A stretch of DNA of 47,341 bases from NCBI GenBank assembly GCA_021812365.1, contig JAKANQ010000004.1:1-47341 (forward strand), in the 5' to 3' direction. Under the pieces are notes generated by a model that searched no databases, was not told the origin of the DNA, and worked only from the letters and a program-made list of their open reading frames with translations. Numbering within the stretch: the stretch's first letter is position 1; each line of letters starts with the position of its first letter. Position numbers and translations under genes: made by a program. The stretch is from a bacterium. GTDB lineage: Bacteria; Patescibacteriota; Minisyncoccia; UBA6257; GWB1-50-10. Of this stretch, positions 33,321-41,107 are shown one piece after another.

Positions 33321-34496
33321 ATGGAAATGAAAACATTTTTAAAAACCAACATCACCGTCAAAGATATTTGTGAAGGATTTGTCTATAACGAACTTGAAGG
33401 CAAGGGTTTGTTTGGTTTGTCTGGTAAGCTCACTATTCAGCCCGAGTATCAACGCAACTATATCTATGCATCCGATGGCGGAAAAAGAGAGGCTGCGGTT
33501 ATTGAGTCCCTGCTTAAGGGGTATCCCATTGGGTTGATCTATTTTAATAAGGTTTCTGAAAACAATTTGGAAGTTTTGGACGGACAGCAACGCATCACTA
33601 GCGTGGGACGTTTTGTGACTGATAAGTTTGCTATCAAAGATGAAAATGGTATGGAACAATACTTTGGTGGTATGGCAAAAGATAAGAAAGCAAAGATCTG
33701 GGAAACAAAGCTGCTTATTTATGAATGTGAAGGTACGGAAAGCCAGATAAAAGAGTGGTTTAAGACTATAAATATTGCCGGCGTTCCGCTCAATAATCAG
33801 GAACTACTTAATGCGGTGTATTCTGGTCCGTTTGTAACGCTTGGCAAAGAAGAGTTTAGTAATAGCCAAAACGCCAACATTCAAAAATGGAGTGCGTATG
33901 TGGCGGGTAGTGCTAATAGACAAGATTTTTTGGAACGTGCGCTTGATTGGGTAAGTAGGGGAAATATAGGAGACTACATGAGTGGTCATCGGTTTGATAA
34001 AAATATCACTGAGCTAAAAAAATATTTTAATGGTGTTATTGACTGGGTATCCAGTGTATTTACTGATGTGGAAAGCGAAATGCGTGGATTAGAGTGGGGA
34101 CGGCTGTATGAGACATATCATAAAAAATCATACAATCTGAAAAAAGTTTCGGAAGAAGTACAAAAACTGTATGGAGATCCATATGTCAAAAACCGCAAAG
34201 GCATTTTTGAATTCATATTAGGAGGCTCTACCGATACTAAATTACTTGATGTTAGGGTTTTTGATGATGCAACTAAAAAATCAGTATATAAGAAGCAAAC
34301 AACTAAAGCTGAAAAGAAAAAAATATCAAATTGTTCGCTTTGTGCTCTTGGACATGATGCCAACAAGAAAAAGATTTGGAAGTTAGATGAAATGGAAGCC
34401 GACCACGTGGCGGCATGGAGTAAGGGTGGTAAAACAACAATCAAAAATTGTGAGATGTTGTGTAAAACCCACAACCGAGCAAAAGGAAATAGATAA
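33321..34496 (+). CDS. DUF262 (GmrSD-type) plus HNH endonuclease
   Basis: 391 residues. The N-terminal DUF262/ParB-like domain (about 15-200) includes IQPEYQRNY and the signature LDGQQRITS (about 88-96). The C-terminal HNH nuclease (about 340-390) has two Cys pairs (CSLC and CEMLC) around [12 protein letters not shown] and the final HNRAKG, a zinc-bound HNH. Family knowledge: DUF262 proteins couple nucleotide sensing to cleavage in type IV GmrSD, BrxU and SspE-like antiviral systems. Placed after a methylase and GIY-YIG gene it is probably an effector. ATG 33327 is an alternative start. Confidence 0.85.
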   Translation: MEMKTFLKTNITVKDICEGFVYNELEGKGLFGLSGKLTIQPEYQRNYIYASDGGKREAAVIESLLKGYPIGLIYFNKVSENNLEVLDGQQRITSVGRFVTDKFAIKDENGMEQYFGGMAKDKKAKIWETKLLIYECEGTESQIKEWFKTINIAGVPLNNQELLNAVYSGPFVTLGKEEFSNSQNANIQKWSAYVAGSANRQDFLERALDWVSRGNIGDYMSGHRFDKNITELKKYFNGVIDWVSSVFTDVESEMRGLEWGRLYETYHKKSYNLKKVSEEVQKLYGDPYVKNRKGIFEFILGGSTDTKLLDVRVFDDATKKSVYKKQTTKAEKKKISNCSLCALGHDANKKKIWKLDEMEADHVAAWSKGGKTTIKNCEMLCKTHNRAKGNR

Positions 34497-34555
34497 TAAA
34501 ATAGTCAGATGTTGTGCAAGCAAGACAGTCGAATGAAGTTTAGAAAGTAACAGTT

Positions 34556-35053
34556 ATGACCCCCTCTACTTCAATTGCATATATTGATGGTGCAAATCTC
34601 CATAAAGGGGTCGATTCGTTGGCGTGGAGGCTGGATTATAAAAAATTTCGATCGTGGATTCGACAAAAATTTGGCATTACTGAGGCGAGCCTATTTATTG
34701 GTATGATGTCAAAACATGCGAATCTTTACACGTTTCTACAATCTGCCGGTTACACCTTAGTTTTCAAAGAAGTTGTTTTTGATGGGGACGGAAAAGCGAA
34801 GGGTAATTGCGATGCTGACCTTGTGCTTCAGGCAACGAAAGATTATTACAATAAGAAGCCCGTATCTGTTGTTTTGGTATCTAGTGATGGCGACTATGCT
34901 TCACTTGTAAAGTTTTGGGTGGAGAGTGGTGTGCGGTGTACTATTGTTTCTCCCGCGCCAGTTGAAAAATGTTCGGTTCTGCTCAAGCGTACCGAGGCGC
35001 CAATCGTTTACTTGAATGATGTGAGACATAAGCTTGAGTACCATCAGAAATAA
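34556..35053 (+). CDS. NYN-domain (PIN-like) ribonuclease, LabA/DUF88 type
   Basis: 165 residues, all one NYN domain. The acidic metal site is intact: YIDGANL (about 8-14), NCDADLVLQA (about 84) and VSSDGDYASLV (about 106), then a C-terminal strand-helix. Such proteins cut single-stranded RNA. It closes the methylase/nuclease island and ends with a terminator; separate from the HNH gene by 59 bases. It may be an RNA-degrading arm of the same defence unit or an independent gene. Confidence 0.88.
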   Translation: MTPSTSIAYIDGANLHKGVDSLAWRLDYKKFRSWIRQKFGITEASLFIGMMSKHANLYTFLQSAGYTLVFKEVVFDGDGKAKGNCDADLVLQATKDYYNKKPVSVVLVSSDGDYASLVKFWVESGVRCTIVSPAPVEKCSVLLKRTEAPIVYLNDVRHKLEYHQK

Positions 35054-35094
35054 AAAAGCCCCCGGCACGGACGTATCCGTGCAAGGGTCTTTTT
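35054..35094 (+). terminator. Terminator at the end of the nuclease island
   Basis: AAAAAGCCC .. GGGTCTTTTT enclosing an inner stem GCACGGA / TCCGTGC with CGTA loop. Confidence 0.8.
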
Positions 35095-35182
35095 CGTGGT
35101 GATGTCCTTATTATATCACACCTGTATTAAAGTCAATGGTTTTGTGGCCGGTCCAATGAGTGTGCCTTTTTAACGAAAATTA

Positions 35183-35485
35183 ATGACTTTTCAAGATAAA
35201 ATCTATAAAATAGCAGCCAAAATACCAAAAGGAAAGGTGGCGACGTATGGGCAGCTTGCGAAGATGGCGGGGAGTTCGGGGGCGGCACGAGCGGTTGGAA
35301 TGTGTATGAAGCACAATCCCGACATGAAAGTGGTGCCATGCCACAGGGTGGTCGCCTCTGATGGGAAGCTTACGGGTTATGCATTCGGCAACGGCATTTC
35401 CACAAAAAAGAAGATGCTCTTGAAGGAAGGCGTGGTATTCAAAGGTGAGCGTGTGAATCTTTCCCGCTCACAATGGAAAGGGTAG
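35183..35485 (+). CDS. Ogt/ATL-type DNA repair protein, DNA-binding domain only
   Basis: 100 residues, covering only the C-terminal half of O6-alkylguanine-DNA alkyltransferase. The helix-turn-helix YGQLAKMAGSSGAARAVGMC and the active-site PCHRV (Cys about 54) are present, with GKLTGYAFGNG after it. The Cys is retained, so it could accept alkyl groups, unlike ATL proteins with Trp; the missing N-terminal domain leaves activity unsure. Together with UvrABC and endonuclease IV it completes a repair set. Leader carries CTTTTTAAC before an A-rich start. Confidence 0.88.
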   Translation: MTFQDKIYKIAAKIPKGKVATYGQLAKMAGSSGAARAVGMCMKHNPDMKVVPCHRVVASDGKLTGYAFGNGISTKKKMLLKEGVVFKGERVNLSRSQWKG

Positions 35486-35502
35486 GAGTGGTTTGATTGG
35501 GG

Positions 35503-35511
35503 TGGTACAAT
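35503..35511 (+). promoter_or_regulatory. Extended -10 TGGTACAAT, leaderless
   Basis: TGG then TACAAT (35506-35511), 6 bases before ATG 35518. Confidence 0.6.
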
Positions 35512-35517
35512 TAAACT

Positions 35518-35916
35518 ATGAATGAAACGAGTACGTGGTATTCGTCGATAATAAAGCCTTCCTGGGCGCCCCCAAGCTGGCTCTTTGGCCCTGTGTGGTC
35601 TGTGCTCTATACCATCATCGCGGTCTCGTTCGGCGCGGTGTTCTACAAGGTATTTACAAAGCAGCTTCCATTTGCGATAGCCTTGCCCTTCATATTGAAT
35701 CTCGTATTCAACTTTGCATTCTCTCCGATACAGTTCGGACTTAAAAATAATATGCTCGCGGCAATCGATATTTTGCTCGTGCTCGCCACACTTATCTGGT
35801 CGCTTTATACGATCTATCCGCACATGAGGTGGGTGGCACTCGTGAATATTCCGTATCTCTTGTGGGTCTCATTCGCAACCGTACTTCAAATCACCATAAC
35901 CATTTTGAATAAATAA
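35518..35916 (+). CDS. TspO/MBR-like membrane protein, shortened
   Basis: 132 residues with four membrane helices; typical TspO has about 155-160 and five. The family motif WYSSIIKPSWAPPSWLFGPVW (given in full elsewhere it would exceed the limit; key residues are KPSWAPP and FGPVW) is at the very N-terminus, so the usual first helix is missing. A -10 box 6 bases before ATG 35518 argues that this short start is genuine. TspO binds tetrapyrroles and sterols in other bacteria; the ligand here is unknown. Confidence 0.85.
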   Translation: MNETSTWYSSIIKPSWAPPSWLFGPVWSVLYTIIAVSFGAVFYKVFTKQLPFAIALPFILNLVFNFAFSPIQFGLKNNMLAAIDILLVLATLIWSLYTIYPHMRWVALVNIPYLLWVSFATVLQITITILNK

Positions 35917-35920
35917 CATC

Positions 35921-36523
35921 ATGAACCTATTACACAATAAAAAGACCGCAATCATCGTGCTTCTTGTCTTGGCGTTCGCCGCGGGTATCTATTTTGAATT
36001 CTTCCGCTCCTCAAAGAACAATTCTGCGCTATGCGCGCCTGATGCGACATTTTGTTCCAACCAATCAGCGAACGGCCTTACTGATTCAAAAGGAAATCCG
36101 TGGAGTACGTTTGTCGATGTTGCTCAAGGGTTTGAATTCAGCTATCCGCCGAAGTTGGAGAAGAAGTATATAAGCACGGCGGTCTGGCCGCCGAAGATGG
36201 TGGCGGAAACGGGAACATTTGAGTGCGCAGTGAGTAAGTCTGAAAACGGACGTCCCGAGACCACAAGCACGCGCGTCATCGGAACGCGCAGCTATTGCGT
36301 GAGTGTGGTGGGTGAAGGTGCTGCAGGTTCGGTATACGACGACTATACCTACACCACGCAAAAGAATGGGAAGATACTCTCGGTGAATTTTTCGCTTCGC
36401 TTCCCGCAATGTCTCAATTATGATGAGCCGAATCAGACGGCGTGCATTGATGAGCAACGTTCATTTAATGTCGACAATCTTGCGAACCGCATGATAGAGA
36501 GTGTTATCTTCCGCGCAGAATAA
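35921..36523 (+). CDS. Anchored Cys-containing protein, unknown
   Basis: 200 residues. N-terminal membrane helix (about 9-26), then an outside domain with about six Cys (LCAPDATFC, FECAVSK, SYCVSV, FPQC, TACIDE) that can pair as disulphides, and strands such as GFEFSYPPKLEKKY. This pattern recurs in CPR proteins as a small alpha/beta surface domain; no named family. Four bases after the TspO-like gene. Confidence 0.6.
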   Translation: MNLLHNKKTAIIVLLVLAFAAGIYFEFFRSSKNNSALCAPDATFCSNQSANGLTDSKGNPWSTFVDVAQGFEFSYPPKLEKKYISTAVWPPKMVAETGTFECAVSKSENGRPETTSTRVIGTRSYCVSVVGEGAAGSVYDDYTYTTQKNGKILSVNFSLRFPQCLNYDEPNQTACIDEQRSFNVDNLANRMIESVIFRAE

Positions 36524-36542
36524 TATTATTCGAACATTGGTT

Positions 36543-36551
36543 TGGTATACT
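36543..36551 (+). promoter_or_regulatory. Extended -10 TGGTATACT
   Basis: TGG then TATACT (36546-36551); leader of about 9 bases with the A-rich start context CAACAACTACT. Confidence 0.5.
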
Positions 36552-36567
36552 AAAATCAACAACTACT

Positions 36568-37305
36568 ATGCAAGAAAAAAAGGGATACATATGGGCGGCT
36601 TCGGTGCTTGGGGTGGCGTTGATCGTAGGGCTTGGAATACTCGGCTATTTCATCGCCTCGAATCGCACCACTAATACGATAACCGTGACGGGGTCTTCAA
36701 AGATGCATGTGACCTCCGACCTCGCGAAGTGGGATGCGAATTTCACCTTGCGCGCGAATCTCACCAATCTGAAAGATATGCTTGAGAAGGCGAGCGCGAA
36801 TACCGACAAAATTCGCCAGTTCATCGTTGCGCGCGGCATTGATGCAAGCGCCATCACATTTCTTCCGATACAGACCGACCCCGTGTATGACATGGGAAAG
36901 GGCTATGGCGGTTCGCAGGACGTGATCGGATATAACGTGCGCCAGGAGGTGCGCGTGGAGAGCGGCGATATCGCGAAGATTGAAGACCTCGCGACGAATG
37001 CAAAGAGTTTGGTGGACCAGGGAATCGTGCCCGAGTATCAGCGCACCGATTATCTTTATACGAAACTTTCCGACCTTAGACCCCAATTATTCGCTGAGGC
37101 GACAAAGGACGCGCTTACGCGCGCAAAGGCGATTGCTGCGGGAACGGGTGTGCGCGTAGGAGCGCTCCGCAGCGCGAGGACGGGCGTGATACAGATTCTT
37201 GCACCGAACTCAACGGACATCGCGGACTACGGTGCATATGACCTTTCAACAAAAGAAAAGGACGCGAGTGCGACAGTGACCGTTTCGTTCGAGCTTCTTC
37301 CGTAA
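36568..37305 (+). CDS. SIMPL-domain (DUF541) anchored protein
   Basis: 245 residues. N-terminal membrane helix (about 9-29), then a SIMPL domain (about 38-243): ITVTGSSKMHV opening, GIDASAITFLPIQTDPVY, IGYNVRQEVRV and the C-terminal ATVTVSFEL strand. The family includes periplasmic E. coli YggE; it forms oligomers of unclear role, linked in some bacteria to oxidative stress. Ends at a bidirectional terminator shared with tdk. Confidence 0.9.
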   Translation: MQEKKGYIWAASVLGVALIVGLGILGYFIASNRTTNTITVTGSSKMHVTSDLAKWDANFTLRANLTNLKDMLEKASANTDKIRQFIVARGIDASAITFLPIQTDPVYDMGKGYGGSQDVIGYNVRQEVRVESGDIAKIEDLATNAKSLVDQGIVPEYQRTDYLYTKLSDLRPQLFAEATKDALTRAKAIAAGTGVRVGALRSARTGVIQILAPNSTDIADYGAYDLSTKEKDASATVTVSFELLP

Positions 37306-37310
37306 AAAAA

Positions 37311-37334
37311 GCCCCCGCATTGTGCGGGGGTTTT
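37311..37334. terminator. Bidirectional terminator between SIMPL gene and tdk
   Basis: Stem CCCCCGCA / TGCGGGGG (37312-37319 with 37323-37330), with an A-run before and T-run after. Confidence 0.9.
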
Positions 37335-37340
37335 GTGTTT

Positions 37341-37976
37341 CTATTCTTCCGAAATATCCACTTCCGGCTTTCCCGGAAGTTCGTGGCACGTATGGCAGCG
37401 AGCCTGATACGATTCCTTGCCGCCGACCTGCACCTGATCAGCGCTGTAATGCGCGGGCAGACCGTCGATAAGGCGTTGGGGCAGATGCGCGGGCTTGCCG
37501 CACAGTGCGCAGTACGAATGGAGCAGCGTCACGTTGTGCATGCCATCGCAGAGGCCGATGAGCGAGAGTGTTGAGCCGAAAGGCTCGCCACGAAAGTCGA
37601 GGCGTAGACCCGCGCAGATGACGTCGTACCCGAGCTCAAGGAGTCTGTCCACCACGAGGTAGATGCGGGACTTCTGCGAAAAAAACTGAATCTCGTCGAT
37701 GGCAATAATGTCGGGAAGTTCGTCTTCCTTAATTTCATAGTTAACCGCATCAAAAATGCGGCGCGCATTATCTGCCGGCACTTCAATGGCCGGCATTACG
37801 CGCCCGTGAAAATTCTTGAGTTGGCATCTACCACTTCGCGTATCAATGGTGGGCTTCAATACCAGCACATGTTTTCGTCCATGCTTTCGCATGATGTCGA
37901 TTCGGTTCATGAGCTCGGTTGTTTTGCCTGCGAACATATTGCCCATAATAAGATGAAGCGTTCCTCGAGTTGCCAT
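37341..37976 (-). CDS. tdk: Thymidine kinase
   Basis: 211 residues. P-loop GNMFAGKTTE (about 12-21), DEIQFF (about 93-98), lasso and zinc region CALCGKPA (about 150) with CHTCH (about 195), matching type II thymidine kinase. It makes dTMP from thymidine and ATP, a salvage step useful in a cell that lacks full nucleotide synthesis. ATG 37976 is preceded by AAGGAGG at 5-6 bases. Promoter is divergent from uvrC. Confidence 0.95.
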   Translation of the reverse strand: MATRGTLHLIMGNMFAGKTTELMNRIDIMRKHGRKHVLVLKPTIDTRSGRCQLKNFHGRVMPAIEVPADNARRIFDAVNYEIKEDELPDIIAIDEIQFFSQKSRIYLVVDRLLELGYDVICAGLRLDFRGEPFGSTLSLIGLCDGMHNVTLLHSYCALCGKPAHLPQRLIDGLPAHYSADQVQVGGKESYQARCHTCHELPGKPEVDISEE

Positions 37977-38025
37977 GAATCCTCCTTATGGATCTGTGTT
38001 TGATTCGTTGTTAAAAAACTACCTT

Positions 38026-38054
38026 CATAAAAGCATAAACGGCATGTTTTGCAA
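38026..38054 (-). promoter_or_regulatory. tdk promoter TTGCAA-17-TTTATG
   Basis: Minus strand TTGCAA (38054-38049) and TTTATG (38031-38026). The -10 is weak; the -35 is shared with the uvrC promoter. The leader begins with GTTTTTTAACAACG. Confidence 0.35.
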
Positions 38055-38077
38055 ATAACCAATTGGAGATATAGCAT
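38049..38077 (+). promoter_or_regulatory. uvrC promoter TTGCAA-17-TAGCAT
   Basis: TTGCAA 38049-38054, 17 bp, TAGCAT 38072-38077; the ATG at 38097 is 19 bases on. The self-complementary -35 also fits the opposite promoter. Confidence 0.5.
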
Positions 38078-38096
38078 TACGGTATCGAGAGAACGT

Positions 38097-39299
38097 ATGA
38101 AAAAGATATATTCGCATATTCCCGAGAACCCGGGCGTCTACTTCATGAAGGATGCCAAAGGAACCATTCTCTATATAGGAAAGGCGGGCAATTTGAAACG
38201 GAGAGTTTCGAGCTATTTTTTGCGCCCGCATGACGCGCGCATTCAGAAACTGGTGAGTCTTATAAAAGCGATTGATTACCGAGAGACCGACAGCGCGCTT
38301 GAGGCGCTTATCTTGGAGTCCGCACTCATCAAGAAATACCAGCCACAATTCAATATTCGAGAAAAAGATGATAAGAGCTTCCTCTATGTGGTCATTACCG
38401 ATGAGGAATATCCGCGCGTCCTTTTGGCTCGCGGAAAGGAGGTGTTGGAAGGGAAGTACAAAAAGACGTTTGGTCCCTTCGTGGTCGCGTCCAATGTGCG
38501 CGAGGCATTGCGTATCTTGCGGAAACTGTTTCCGTGGCACACGCATGACCCCGAGAAGATAGGCACCTATAAGCGCCCCTGCTTCGATTATGAGGTTGGC
38601 ATCTGTCCCGGCGTGTGCGTGGGCGCGATAGGCAAGAAGGAGTATGCGAAGACTATCAAGAATCTCGCACTTTTCTTCGAGGGGAAAAAGGACAAGATTC
38701 TCATCTCACTTAGAAAGGATATGAGTGCTGCGAGCAAAAAACAGGAATACGAAAAAGCGGAATCGATAAAGAGGAAGATATTCGCATTGCAACATATTCA
38801 GGATACCGCGCTCATCAGCGATGATGAGATAGTGTCGCTTACGGGACGCAACGCGCGCGCGATACGCATAGAGGGATATGACATCTCGAACATTTCCGGC
38901 GTTTCCGCGGTGGGGTCCATGGTGGTGTTCGTGAATGGGGTGCCCGATAAGAATGAGTACAGGAAGTTCAAGATTCGAACGGTGGAAGGTCCGAACGATA
39001 TCGCAATGCTGCGCGAGGTGCTTACGCGAAGATTCGACAATAAATGGACCTTGCCTGACCTTCTCTTGATAGATGGTGGAAAGGGACAGGTGAATGTGGC
39101 AAATGAAGTGCTCAATGAACTTGGATTCACAATTCCCGTGGTGGGACTCGCAAAAGGTGCGGAACGAAAGAGAAATGACCTTATAGGAACACTTCCTTCG
39201 GGAATAGAGCTTAGTACTCTCATCAAGGTTCGCGATGAGGCGCACCGATTCGCGGTCGCATATCATAAAAAGGTTCGTAGCGGTGCCTTCTTTAAATAA
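38097..39299 (+). CDS. uvrC: Excinuclease ABC subunit C, compact form
   Basis: 400 residues against about 600. GIY-YIG nuclease domain (GVYFMKDAKGTILYIGKAGNL split here as GVYF .. YIGKA, about 9-28), UVR helix pair (about 196-231) and the RNase H-like nuclease with Asp in YDISNISG (262), LLLIDGGKGQ (Asp about 326) and His in DEAHRFAVAYH (about 383) are all present. The linker before the RNase H part is about 120 residues shorter than in E. coli, and the C-terminal helix-hairpin-helix domain is missing. UvrC makes the 3' and 5' cuts. ATG 38097 was chosen over 38049, which overlaps the promoter. Confidence 0.93.
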   Translation: MKKIYSHIPENPGVYFMKDAKGTILYIGKAGNLKRRVSSYFLRPHDARIQKLVSLIKAIDYRETDSALEALILESALIKKYQPQFNIREKDDKSFLYVVITDEEYPRVLLARGKEVLEGKYKKTFGPFVVASNVREALRILRKLFPWHTHDPEKIGTYKRPCFDYEVGICPGVCVGAIGKKEYAKTIKNLALFFEGKKDKILISLRKDMSAASKKQEYEKAESIKRKIFALQHIQDTALISDDEIVSLTGRNARAIRIEGYDISNISGVSAVGSMVVFVNGVPDKNEYRKFKIRTVEGPNDIAMLREVLTRRFDNKWTLPDLLLIDGGKGQVNVANEVLNELGFTIPVVGLAKGAERKRNDLIGTLPSGIELSTLIKVRDEAHRFAVAYHKKVRSGAFFK

Positions 39300-39301
39300 T
39301 C

Positions 39302-39307
39302 TATAAT
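39302..39307 (+). promoter_or_regulatory. Leaderless -10 TATAAT for endonuclease IV
   Basis: TATAAT ends 7 bases before ATG 39315, in the 15-base gap after uvrC. Confidence 0.6.
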
Positions 39308-39314
39308 AAGTCTA

Positions 39315-40163
39315 ATGCCCAAAACGGATGTACTGATAGGAGCTCATGTTTCAGGTGGAATCGCCGATTGTATCGATGGTGCGGAAGCTATTGGCGCACG
39401 AACCATTCAGATCTTCGGCGCGTCTCCGAGAATGTGGCGTACGAAGATGCCGAGCGAGCGTGAGGTTTCAGAATACAAGAAAAAGCTCAATGCGAGCTCC
39501 GTGCAGTCGGTCTACCTGCATGCGGCATATTTGGTGAATCTTGCGAGCTCGTCCGCGGATATCTATGCCTTCTCTGCGCAAAGTCTCGCGGATCATTTGA
39601 AGATTGCGGAGATGCTCGGTGCGGAGGGCGTCATCTTTCACCTCGGTTCCTCAAAAGGAGGTGAGAGAGATGAGGCGTTCACAAAGGAAGTTGCGGCGAT
39701 AAAGAAGATACTTCAATTAGTTCCCGGAAAGGCGAGTCTTATTATGGAAAATGCCGCGGGGGGCGGAGATAAGATAGGCGCTACCATTGCGGACATCGCC
39801 CGTCTTTTTCGCGAAGTGAAGTCGTCACGGTTGAAGGTCTGCTATGATACCGCGCACGGGTTTGAAGCGGGTCTCGTCCAGTCGTACACCAAAGAAAGTG
39901 TGAAGAAGCTTTTTGATGAATTTGATAAGGAAATCGGTCTGAAGCATCTCGTCGCGATACACGCAAATGATTCGAAGACGGAGGCGGGTTCGAATCATGA
40001 TAAGCATGAGAACATCGGCGAGGGATATATCGGCCTTGATGGGTTCAAGGCGCTCGCGGGCGATGTGCGATTGCATGACAAGGCGTGGCTTCTTGAGGTC
40101 CCCGGATTCGATGAGATGGGGCCCGATAAGAAGAACATCGAGATCTTGAAATCTTGTTTTTAA
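39315..40163 (+). CDS. nfo: Endonuclease IV
   Basis: 282 residues, normal length. TIM-barrel with zinc-ligand motifs IGAHVSGGI (start), YLHAAYLVNLAS (about 70), FHLGSS (about 114), MENAAGGG, CYDTAHGFEAG (about 178), AIHANDSKTEAGSNHDKHENIGEG (about 215; His/Asp/Glu ligands) and LEVPG. It cuts 5' of abasic sites and damaged bases in base-excision repair. Leaderless promoter; TAATG overlap with the DUF192 gene. Confidence 0.95.
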   Translation: MPKTDVLIGAHVSGGIADCIDGAEAIGARTIQIFGASPRMWRTKMPSEREVSEYKKKLNASSVQSVYLHAAYLVNLASSSADIYAFSAQSLADHLKIAEMLGAEGVIFHLGSSKGGERDEAFTKEVAAIKKILQLVPGKASLIMENAAGGGDKIGATIADIARLFREVKSSRLKVCYDTAHGFEAGLVQSYTKESVKKLFDEFDKEIGLKHLVAIHANDSKTEAGSNHDKHENIGEGYIGLDGFKALAGDVRLHDKAWLLEVPGFDEMGPDKKNIEILKSCF

Positions 40164-40498
40164 TGATGAGATTGCTGAATAAGACGAAACATATCGTGCT
40201 TGCGGAAGATATACGCACGGCCGAAACACTCGCGGAAAAAGCGAAGGGACTTTTGGGGAAGGAGCAGCCTGAAGCCCTCTATCTTGAAACGCGGTTTGGG
40301 ATTCATACGTTCGGGATGAAGTTTTCCATTGATTGCGCGGTTCTTGATGATTCGTTCGCGGTAAGGGCTCTGCGAACACGCATGCATCCGAACAGGATGT
40401 TCTTTTGGAATCCTCGATTTTCCCGTGTGGTAGAGTTGCCCGAGGGCACGCTTTCTCACACGGGAACGGCGATTGGCGATATATTGGCGCTTGAATGA
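40163..40498 (+). CDS. DUF192 family protein
   Basis: 111 residues from ATG 40163, overlapping the nfo stop (TAATG); ATG 40166 is an alternative. Family motifs KAKGLLGKE (about 25-33), [18 protein letters not shown] (about 46-63) and the C-terminal [20 protein letters not shown] are present. No signal peptide, unlike many DUF192 proteins. Function unknown. Confidence 0.88.
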   Translation: MMRLLNKTKHIVLAEDIRTAETLAEKAKGLLGKEQPEALYLETRFGIHTFGMKFSIDCAVLDDSFAVRALRTRMHPNRMFFWNPRFSRVVELPEGTLSHTGTAIGDILALE

Positions 40499-40504
40499 GC
40501 GTTA

Positions 40505-40513
40505 TGATATTAT
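40505..40513 (+). promoter_or_regulatory. Extended -10 TGATATTAT, leaderless
   Basis: TGA then TATTAT (40508-40513), 7 bases before ATG 40521. Confidence 0.6.
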
Positions 40514-40520
40514 TTTTCGC

Positions 40521-41024
40521 ATGGAAATAAATAAGGATGGGAAAGTATTTATTGGGCTCATCGTCGTTCTTATAGTCGCCATTGTCGGTGTGGTGTATAA
40601 GATAACGAAGCCTTCCTCGGGTTCTCCGGTAAGCGTCACGTCGAATAATAATCAACCTATAACTATGAACGTCACAACACAGCCGGTTTCATCAAATGAC
40701 GGTTTGCAGATAACGGATGAGGTGGTAGGAACGGGAGCGGAAGCGGTCGCGGGAAAGAAGGTCACCGTGCACTATGTCGGCACTTTGACCGACGGAAAGA
40801 AGTTCGACAGTTCTTGGGACAGGGGCACTCCGTTCACCTTCGATCTTGGCGCAGGCCAGGTCATCAAGGGATGGGATGAAGGAGTTTCGGGAATGAAGGT
40901 CGGCGGAAAGAGAAAATTGGTGATTCCTCCCGCGCTTGCATACGGCAATCGTGAGGCGGGAAATGGTTTAATTCCCGCGAATTCAACACTCGTCTTCGAG
41001 ATTGAATTGCTCAATGTGCAATAA
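40521..41024 (+). CDS. Membrane-anchored FKBP-type peptidyl-prolyl isomerase
   Basis: 167 residues from ATG 40521, fixed by the -10 box 7 bases upstream. N-terminal membrane helix (about 9-27), Asn/Thr spacer, then a single FKBP domain (about 62-167): [38 protein letters not shown] and [10 protein letters not shown], with the Tyr, Phe, Asp and Trp of the active site. It speeds folding of exported proteins at proline bonds. Strong terminator after it. Confidence 0.93.
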   Translation: MEINKDGKVFIGLIVVLIVAIVGVVYKITKPSSGSPVSVTSNNNQPITMNVTTQPVSSNDGLQITDEVVGTGAEAVAGKKVTVHYVGTLTDGKKFDSSWDRGTPFTFDLGAGQVIKGWDEGVSGMKVGGKRKLVIPPALAYGNREAGNGLIPANSTLVFEIELLNVQ

Positions 41025-41040
41025 TCTTTTTGCATCAATG

Positions 41041-41071
41041 AAAAACACCCGTGCATCACGGGTGTTTTTTT
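41041..41071 (+). terminator. Terminator after the FKBP gene
   Basis: AAAAACACCCGTG / CACGGGTGTTTTT with a three-base loop, then more T. Confidence 0.92.
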
Positions 41072-41090
41072 ATGCAAGCTAGTAATGAGG

Positions 41091-41096
41091 TATACT
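41091..41096 (+). promoter_or_regulatory. -10 box TATACT for the FAD-linked oxidase
   Basis: TATACT, 11 bases before ATG 41108; leader of only a few bases. Confidence 0.5.
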
Positions 41097-41107
41097 TAGA
41101 CTATTAT

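Noticed and set aside
38097-39299. uvrC truncated by a frameshift
   Set aside because: No HhH remnant lies downstream; endonuclease IV begins 15 bases after the stop and all catalytic motifs are in frame.
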